The notes beneath the pieces are model-generated. The model had not been told where the DNA came from. It did no database searches and saw only the letters and a list, made by a program, of their open reading frames with translations. From Miscanthus floridulus (taxonomy: Eukaryota; Streptophyta; Magnoliopsida; Poales; Poaceae), in assembly GCF_019320115.1 (NCBI RefSeq), contig NC_089583.1:77005739-77069738 (forward strand): DNA of 64,000 nucleotides, written 5' to 3'. Of the stretch, positions 57,017 through 64,000 are shown piece by piece; position 1 is the stretch's first letter; every line of letters starts with the position of its first letter. The position numbers were made by a program, and so were the translations under genes.

Positions 57017-59986
57017 CAAAAAAAACAGAATATCAGGCCCATAATAGACCCTATTTTTGCTTTTTGTTTCCCGCACTGGAGGCCCAACAGGAATTAACGA
57101 CACATGGACGTAGAGGGAATCAACAGAAAAGACCAGGCACTGGAATGAGGCCCAATTTAAAATGAAAGCGTCCACTTCATAAGCAGCAAATGCTTTCTTG
57201 CAAGCTCGTAATATTTGTAGGTTTCCTTGTTCACCGGAATGAACTCCCTGTTTCAACTAAAAAAAGTCATGCCGGCATTTTTCGGCGATAAAAAGGCTAA
57301 AAGAAAACACAGTAATGTACCTTTTAGCTCAATCTAACAAGTAGCATTCCAGACGGCCAGGTAATTGAACACCATACAAATTGGCTGTCAGCCAGATCCT
57401 TGATGCGGCGAGTGATATCTCTCCAACTCCAATTGCTGCCACGCCAAACTTGCTAATACTAGTAGAGCACAAAAAGAGAAAACCGTGTCAGGCAACAATA
57501 ATCCAAAATCCACCAGCATCTTTTTTTGCGATCCCCTGCACTTGATGCATGCCACCGTATATAATCATGGCTTGCAAACAGAACCAAGCGATAGTAGTGC
57601 ATGATGCCAAGAGTAATAGCATGTCAATTGTGAAAGGGATTGCTTTTAGTAGTGATGATGCGTAAGAAAATGTGTATTTATTTTTCTTGCAAAAAAATGT
57701 TAATTATTATCAGCAGCAATTAGGGAGTTCAGACTAATTGCCTCTAGTTATGTCTCACTCAATGACCCCACACAGAATTATGCAAAAATCCAATCCCCTA
57801 TTTGACCAATTGGAAGTGACATGTTGAAGCAAACAAGTGCCTACCTGCCCTATTTGATCAGATTTGATGCCATTTAGCTCCATATAAAAAGAAAATTAGA
57901 GGCCCTTTTTTTTTACATGTGTTACTCTCATATATCAGTAATCATTTGATCAAAAAAAATATGTCAGTAATCTTCCATCTCCTTAGAATTATTATTACCA
58001 TTTTACTAATCGACTAGCGTGAACAATTTGAGTATCTGCAAAAAAAAAAATAGTAGTAACATCATAAAACAGACATTTATTTATTATATATGAGCCATGC
58101 ATGGGAGATGGTACTACTAATCAATCTTGGCTTCTCTACTGTTTCTGATGAGTTTGTTTTCCATGGAATCAGATGTTAGCACGCAGCTAATTATCACCTT
58201 TAGGAAAGATAGAAAATGATAGAAAAGGTTAGCCACTTTCGGCTAACTTTGATGGAGTTTTCAGAGATAAGATTAAGATCCCCATCTTCCCATACCATCC
58301 ACCCTATAGGCCTCATATAATACATTCTTTTTTCAATTATTGGATACAAGGCCTCGTTTGTGTGGACCCAGAGCACCAAGTGTTACTGTCGCAGTGAACA
58401 CAAAATCTAGCTACAATTCAGCACCTTGCTTGCAACCTCGAATACTCATCCCGAATCACAAATAATTGACATACAGACTAATAAGTAAACCGCTTCCGGT
58501 CAAAAAACATGACATTTAGGATAAGATTTTGTGAAACCTTAAAAACTGTAAACATCAATAAATATTACATCATTTAGAAAAGCGTATGTAAGTTATGTGT
58601 GTCGATTAGTATCCATAATACATACGGAATCTCTTGAAGGATTTTAAGAATATATATACTCTAGAAAAATTATTTGTGACTGAAAGGGGGAACTTTTCTT
58701 TTACTGGATAATAAGGAGCTACAATAACAGTGAATCATATAGGGTTAGTATGACCCCAGACAGACCATGTCTACTCGGAGGAAAATATAAGTAAAGCTGT
58801 CAAGTGGGCAAGGTGACCTGAGGCTCACAATTATGCCCCCATCTCCATATTATCCACAGGGAATCTTTGTGGAGGACATCGAAGCCCCAATAGCCAATAC
58901 AACAACACAGATGCAGTCAATTGCACACGGCAGAGGCATCCCATCAATGATAGTTTTTGCTTTGCTCCACTGATCCATTCCACTCACATCCCTTCTTCTC
59001 CTCCCTCAGTGAAAGAGAGAAACAGTAAGGGTGGGCATGGACTGCAGTGCATCTTGGAAGGGTGTTTTTGCACACATGATTATTAGCTAGTAGCTGCCCA
59101 GGGAAGCAGCAGGCAGCAGCATCATTCTCTTTCCCTCCCCACTCGCAACTTTCACCAGACCCCTACTCCACTCTCTGGTACTCCATTTGCAATAGGAATT
59201 CATTATTGTTACAATGGCAGATGCACTCAATAAATGGAGTCATGCTGATTTTGTGCCATTGCCAGCCAGATGCTACCACAGATGCATCCCCCACACTTGC
59301 ATCAAATGGGGAGGAGGCTAGCTGATGGTGCATGTGGTTACAGCAGGGGGCATTTACCAGCTGGAATTAGTCGATGCATGCATGTAGTACTATTGTTTGT
59401 AGTTTCACATGCAAGGCACCCCTCTTCATGTGATATCCTTGGTTTGTGCATGCCCCACTTTATTTGCTCTCACATTAATTTGCTACCGTGGTGTGTCTAG
59501 TGTGTATGTGTAATTTGTTACTGTGTATTTGCTCTAAATAACATATTTCAATCAAAGGCTAGTAGTGAAATTCATACTATCCTAAAAAGGTCATCTAGTA
59601 TTTTGAGCTGTGATGGGAGCTTAAGAAGTCAAGACTACTGATTACTCAATAATAAAGAGCTAACAGGCAATTTGTTTGACAAACCAATGCAGCCAAGACA
59701 AGCATAACAGGATAAACCTAAACCAGAAAGTCACTCCATATTGCCCATTCCAAGATTTCAAGTTGTTAAAACGGGACCATCCAGTGTCATGACTTTGGAA
59801 AAAGAATTAGGAACAATCACCGCATTGAGAGCGGCATTTCGGTGTGTGCTTTGATATTGATCGGAAAAGGAAAGCAAAGTTAGGTTTATCTCCATTGGCT
59901 AAGGTCCAAGTGTTTGGGCGTTAACATCAGTCCAAAAAATTGATTACCAGTTGTTGTTGCGTGTGTGAAACATGAGTTGAAATATT
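57017..59986. other. Three-kilobase intergenic region
   Basis: No exon, RNA gene or terminal repeat is recognised. The sequence at 58900-59250 is less AT-rich, with CT-rich tracts, and could be regulatory or an unrecognised transcript, but nothing decides this. Confidence 0.4.
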
Positions 59987-60122
59987 CAGCCTGTTCGTTT
60001 CGGCTTATTCGTATCTGGCTTATAATCCACGACTTAAATAGTGTTGTTCTCTCACATCAAACCAGCCAACAATACTTTCAGCCATGACTTATAAGCCAAT
60101 TCAGCCGAAACGAACAAGCTGA
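59987..60122. mobile_element. MITE (136 bp), CAGCCTGTTCG family
   Basis: CAGCCTGTTCGTTTCGGCTTA and, reversed, CAGCTTGTTCGTTTCGGCTGA form the inverted repeat. ATT flanks both ends (59984-59986 and 60123-60125), which may be a 3-bp target duplication. Confidence 0.75.
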
Positions 60123-60264
60123 TTATTAGGTGAATAAAGATAAAGGTGCACGATTTTGACTCGTAATCCATCATAATGCGAACCAACTAGTTATCAGCAG
60201 GGACAGGCACCATGTGTCGTCGCCAAAAATATGGTACTGTAGTTAATCTGTGTTTTTTCCCTAT

Positions 60265-60395
60265 AGGGGTGACGGAATGGAACGGTGCCTGTTCGCTGGT
60301 TGATCTTTAGGCTAATAAGTTCGACTGATGTTGATTTATTATGAGAAAAAAATAATATATCATGACTCATAAGCCCCGGTTGAAACAACAAGTGA
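60265..60395. mobile_element. Diverged MITE relic
   Basis: GCCTGTTCGCTGGTTGATC at the left and CATGACTCATAAGCC at the right resemble the preceding MITE. The right terminus is not preserved. Confidence 0.4.
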
Positions 60396-60679
60396 ATTGC
60401 CGTAAACTGTCACTGCAGGAGCTGGTCCAGTAACTGTGCTAGCTCACTGGAATCCTAGGACGTAAGTAACCTGATGTGTCGGAGAGGGTACAGAGACAGG
60501 TGGAGAAAAATGTTAGGTCTTAATCAAGATCGCATCTAAAAAAAATATTCGATCGGTGAGGGAAGAACCGTCCTCACATGGCATTGTCATAGGAAAGGAC
60601 CGTATGACCCCGGTCGAGAAAATCTCCAAACCCTGGCACATGTCCTGAAGGGCCGAGTGAACCGGGACAGATCATCAGG

Positions 60680-60835
60680 CCGGACGCAGCTGAAGGCGCA
60701 CCATAGCCGACGCAGTCACCAGGCTCGCGTGCACAGCGAGGGGATTTTTTTTGGTGCGAGACCGGAAATTCGCTTCCCGTGAGAATCGAACTCTGGCCGG
60801 CAGCCTCCAACCTCCAGATAGATTAATGTGGTCAA
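60680..60835 (-). mobile_element. SINE-like (tRNA-derived) sequence
   Basis: On the minus strand CCAGAGTTCGATTCTCACGG (60781-60800 region) contains a Pol III box B-like AGTTCGATTCTC. It is followed by GCGAATTTCCGGTCTCGC and AAAAAAAATCCCCTCG, which resembles the body of grass Au-type SINEs. Box A and ends are unclear. Confidence 0.45.
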
Positions 60836-60996
60836 TCACCACTACCGATCGAGTGCTTTAGAAAAGTTTGCGGTGTTGATGTTGCAAAGGGAGGAGTTTA
60901 TAGTTGGTTTAGATTATTATTATTATTATTTTCAATTTTCTTCACCGGAGTTTTTCTCTGTTGTATTTTTTAAATTTTGATTCTGGGTTTTTGAAG

Positions 60997-61846
60997 CGGT
61001 AATGCTCCTGTCCCTGCCCACATCACCCACTCCCGGAACAGACCCCGCCCGGGCCATCCCCATCCGCATCGCCCACTCGATCTGTGGCGTCTGCGTGCCC
61101 CTACTCGCGGGACGTATCTCGCCCTCCCCCGCACTGCCCTGTCCGTACTCGTGCCTCCCATTGTGGCCACGCTCCATCCGTCTGTTGCGGCCCCTGCCGC
61201 CGACGAGCTTCACATCGGCAACCTCCGCGCCACTCCGTAGCATCGAGCTCCACACCAGCGTCGAGCTTCGCGTCGACGAACCTCCATTTTCATCCAAGCA
61301 GCAAGTAGATAATGCGCTTGAAAGCGTCTGTTTCAAGTGTTTCAGTTGTTTCAGATGTATGTTGCAAATATTTTATATGGATGTTGCAAAAGTAGATCGA
61401 GATATTGCATATATTGCAATGGTTGCACGCGTATGTTGCAAACTTTTGTTCCCAATGTTTCATATGTCTTTTCAGACGTATGATGCAAATATGTTTATCT
61501 GGATGTTGCATATATTTTTGCAAAGGTTTCAAGTGTTTTTCAGGTGTTTTTGTAAGTGTTTAAGATGCTTGTTTCAAGTGTTCCATCTACCTTTAGACAT
61601 ATGTTGCAAGTGTTGTATCTGAATGTTTTAAAAGTAGATCGGGTATTGCATCTCCCCCCCTCGCCTTCTGTTGCCTCGCCTCAGTGTCTCTTCCTCATCC
61701 TAGCGCTGGCTGGGCATCCGCCATCTCCTCCCTGTCTTCTCGATGCTGGTGACGTTTGGACTGTGGGCCCCACATGGGCGCGCAAAACGACGTAGAAAAA
61801 TGACTGCAGGCGCAGGCGTCCGGACGTTCGAGTGCTAGCAAGCCTA
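60997..61846. mobile_element. Non-autonomous Mutator-like element, copy 3 (inverted)
   Basis: A perfect 9-bp duplication TTTTTGAAG flanks the element (60988-60996 and 61847-61855). The left end CGGTAATGCTCC matches the right end of copy 2, and the right end reversed, TAGGCTTGCTAGCACTCG, matches the left end of copy 1. The internal array (61315-61650) is in reverse relative to copy 1. No transposase is encoded. Confidence 0.85.
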
Positions 61847-61980
61847 TTTTTGAAGTCTTTTATTTATGCACTTTGGTGACTAGGAACTGATAGATTCATA
61901 CTTGCACGTCACCTTATTTTCATAACCTAAAAATATAATTTTGGTCTACCACTATCGGTGGCAGAGGGAAGGGGGCTGAG

Positions 61981-64000
61981 TGTAGGGTCGAGATGGCGGA
62001 CTAGAGGGGTGAATAGTCCTTTCTAAAAATAAATACGTCAGCTAACCGAGATAAATATAGAATTAAAACTAATGGTCTAGCCAAGACTATAACCCTCTAT
62101 CTAAGTTCACAAGCACCTTATAAATATCCTAATTAGGCAACAAAGGTGCCAGGCTAGCTAGAGCTCACCTAACTAATTCTAGAAGTACGGTCACACAAAC
62201 CTATGTCGCTAGTACTCAAGCAACCGGAGAGCTCCTACACATGCTAGTAAGCAAAAGCACAAAGCCACCTAAGCTCACTAGCAATGCTCAATAACAAGGC
62301 TACACAAGCCAAATTATAGAGCGCAAAACACTTATCTACACAAACTAAGCAATGTGACTAACAAGGTCACTCAAATCGAATTAGTCACGCAAGAGAGCTA
62401 CTTCTATGCTACACAAGCAAGAAGGTAATTAGCAAGCTACACAAGCTAACTAATTACAAAAGCAACTACACAAGCACAATGAATGTGAAAGTAATTACAA
62501 GCTTGTGTAAGGAAATTGCAAACCAATAAGAAGACAAGGATGATACGGTGATTTTATCCTGACGTTCACGTGCTTGCCAACACGCTAGTCCCCGTTGAGA
62601 CAAGCTCCAAGGTTGCCGCGTGGTCCTCTTGCTAGTGGTGACCCGCAAGTCACACTCTCCCACGTGGAGTGCTTACCATAAGCTCTAGCACTTGACCCGG
62701 CCGGACCACTTGTCGCCCTTCGCGTCTCGCTCTACTAGAGTTGTTCTTCGCGACTCCCACGGGGTGAGCATAATCCCTCTCACAATCACTTCTTTGGAGC
62801 ACCACACAATCTTCTTTGCGTGCTTCGACAGAGACCACTACCAAGCCATCTAGGAGGTGGCAACCTTCAAGAGTAACAAGCACCACCGGTTTACAACTCG
62901 ATCATCTAGTGCCACTCGATGCAACCTCACAATGCAATCGCACTAGAATCGCTCACTTAATCGATCAGATGATCACTATCAAGCACGAGTTAGAGGGCTC
63001 CCAAGTACACCTACACAAGCTGCTGGTTTTCTACGAGGGTAGTGGACATGGCGATGCCTGGCACCAGACACGGCGGTGGCCCATCCAATGGTCGAATTCC
63101 AATGGCTGGCCCTAGGGGTGGCGGTGACCACCTAGGCCAACCCCGCGAAAACCTTGCTCTTGAAAAAATAGGGTGGTCCACCGCCCTAGGCACAACAGTG
63201 ACCATGCCCACTTCCCTCGCTCTCTGCCAAAAAGTGGCGGTGACACCGGACAGCACCCGGTGGTGCACCGCCCTTACAATGGCGGTGTACACTGTTACTT
63301 CCGATGACCACCCCGACTCTTGCTGCGCTCAGCCAAGTCTAGGTGGGCACCGCCCTAGGGGTGGTGGTGCCACCAGACAACCAGTGGTGGTGCCCTCAGG
63401 AAAACACGCTGCTCTCGGCCTCCTAGTCGATCACCGCCACAAGGGTGGCGGTGCCACCCAAGCAGCACCCCGAGCCTAGTTTCGCTTCCTCTTCTTCACC
63501 TTTTTCAACACCTTTGCAAATGTGCTAACACCACCAAGCATTCACCAACTTGTGCACATGTGTTAGCTTTTCACAAACATTTCCCAAAGGATTAGTAACT
63601 CAATTCACCACGCCACTCGATCCTAACACGTATATAAGGTTAGATCGCTCAAGTGGCACTAGATGACCGATATGCAAACAAGTTTGCTCCTTTTAATAGT
63701 ATGGCCATCTATCCTAAATCTAGTCATGCACTTCTCTACACAGCCTTTGACCAGTAAAATGAAATGCCCTAGGTTATACCTTTGCCTTGCGTATTCCAGT
63801 TCATCTCCTTCGATGTCGATACAACATAGGCACCAACCAATCACCAAATGATATGATCCACTTCATATCATCACATGACTGTATTGGTTTATCGATCTTG
63901 ACTTCACTTGCCCTTCACTGTTGCCTCGGTCTATCGGTGCCAAGTCATCACTCAACTTGCCCTTCACACTTATAACTGGTCCGTCGAGCCAAGTTTTGTC
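61981..64000 (-). repeat. Copia-type LTR, running off the window end
   Basis: Starts TGTAGGGTCGAGATGG and shares GACTAGAGGGGTGAATAG, AAATGTGCTAACAC and the GGCGGTGCACCGCC-rich section with the copia LTRs at 11238 and 23481, but is clearly diverged. Nothing like a primer-binding site precedes it, so this is an outer LTR end on the minus strand or a solo LTR. At least 2.0 kb lies in the window. The short frames inside are not genes. Confidence 0.6.

Noticed and set aside
56729..57256. Minus-strand frames repeating FYMGVYRRLAGAHRFYWIYL
   Set aside because: They arise from translating the 116-base tandem duplication.

Overview
The window is repeat-dominated nuclear DNA from a grass, most likely a panicoid/andropogonoid cereal relative. 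The evidence is nested LTR retrotransposons of typical grass lineages, grass-type MITEs (TTA, CTA and 8-bp target duplications), a Cassandra element, an RTE-type LINE with a TTG-repeat tail, and one host gene closely matching the grass mini zinc finger (MIF) family. There are no bacterial operons, CRISPR arrays, rRNA or tRNA genes. Almost every long reading frame belongs to a decayed transposable element.

Layout. (1) 442-1433: a small Mutator-like element with a 9-bp target duplication. (2) 1607-25186: a minus-strand copia element of SIRE/Maximus type. A minus-strand gypsy element of Tat type (1793-11229) sits in its 3' LTR and carries a spliced gene on the opposite strand. A 4.7-kb compound insertion (13917-18652) in its RNase H consists of a complete 750-bp Cassandra element placed at the tip of a chromovirus-type solo LTR. 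(3) 25187-43929: remnants of a plus-strand gypsy element whose 3' LTR is split by a probable solo LTR (31604-34644) and by a chromovirus (34916-43543, target duplication GTCAC). Its internal region carries a non-autonomous LTR element (26037-30067). (4) 43930-57016: genic island and small transposons: an Ulp1-like protease fragment, a thioredoxin-y-like exon broken by a Tourist MITE, a LINE, a hAT MITE, a possible divergent promoter, the MIF gene (51377-51647) and a second Mutator-like copy. (5) 57017-64000: intergenic DNA, MITEs, a SINE-like piece, a third Mutator-like copy with a 9-bp target duplication, and the start of another copia-type LTR.

The parts do not form a pathway. The window is a stratigraphy: copia first, then gypsy and the Cassandra compound within it, with a parallel stack on the right. 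The only gene likely to serve the plant is MIF, and its expected upstream start is out of frame by one base. The most informative observations are the six-exon antisense gene in the gypsy element, in which four of five introns join in frame (one junction is off by one base); the Cassandra/solo LTR compound; the chromovirus reading frame in which all nine stops are TAG; and three related Mutator-like elements with a shared internal array.

All identifications come from reading the sequence and from knowledge of the families. No database search was run. Boundaries given to the base are those fixed by target duplications or LTR termini; the others are approximate.
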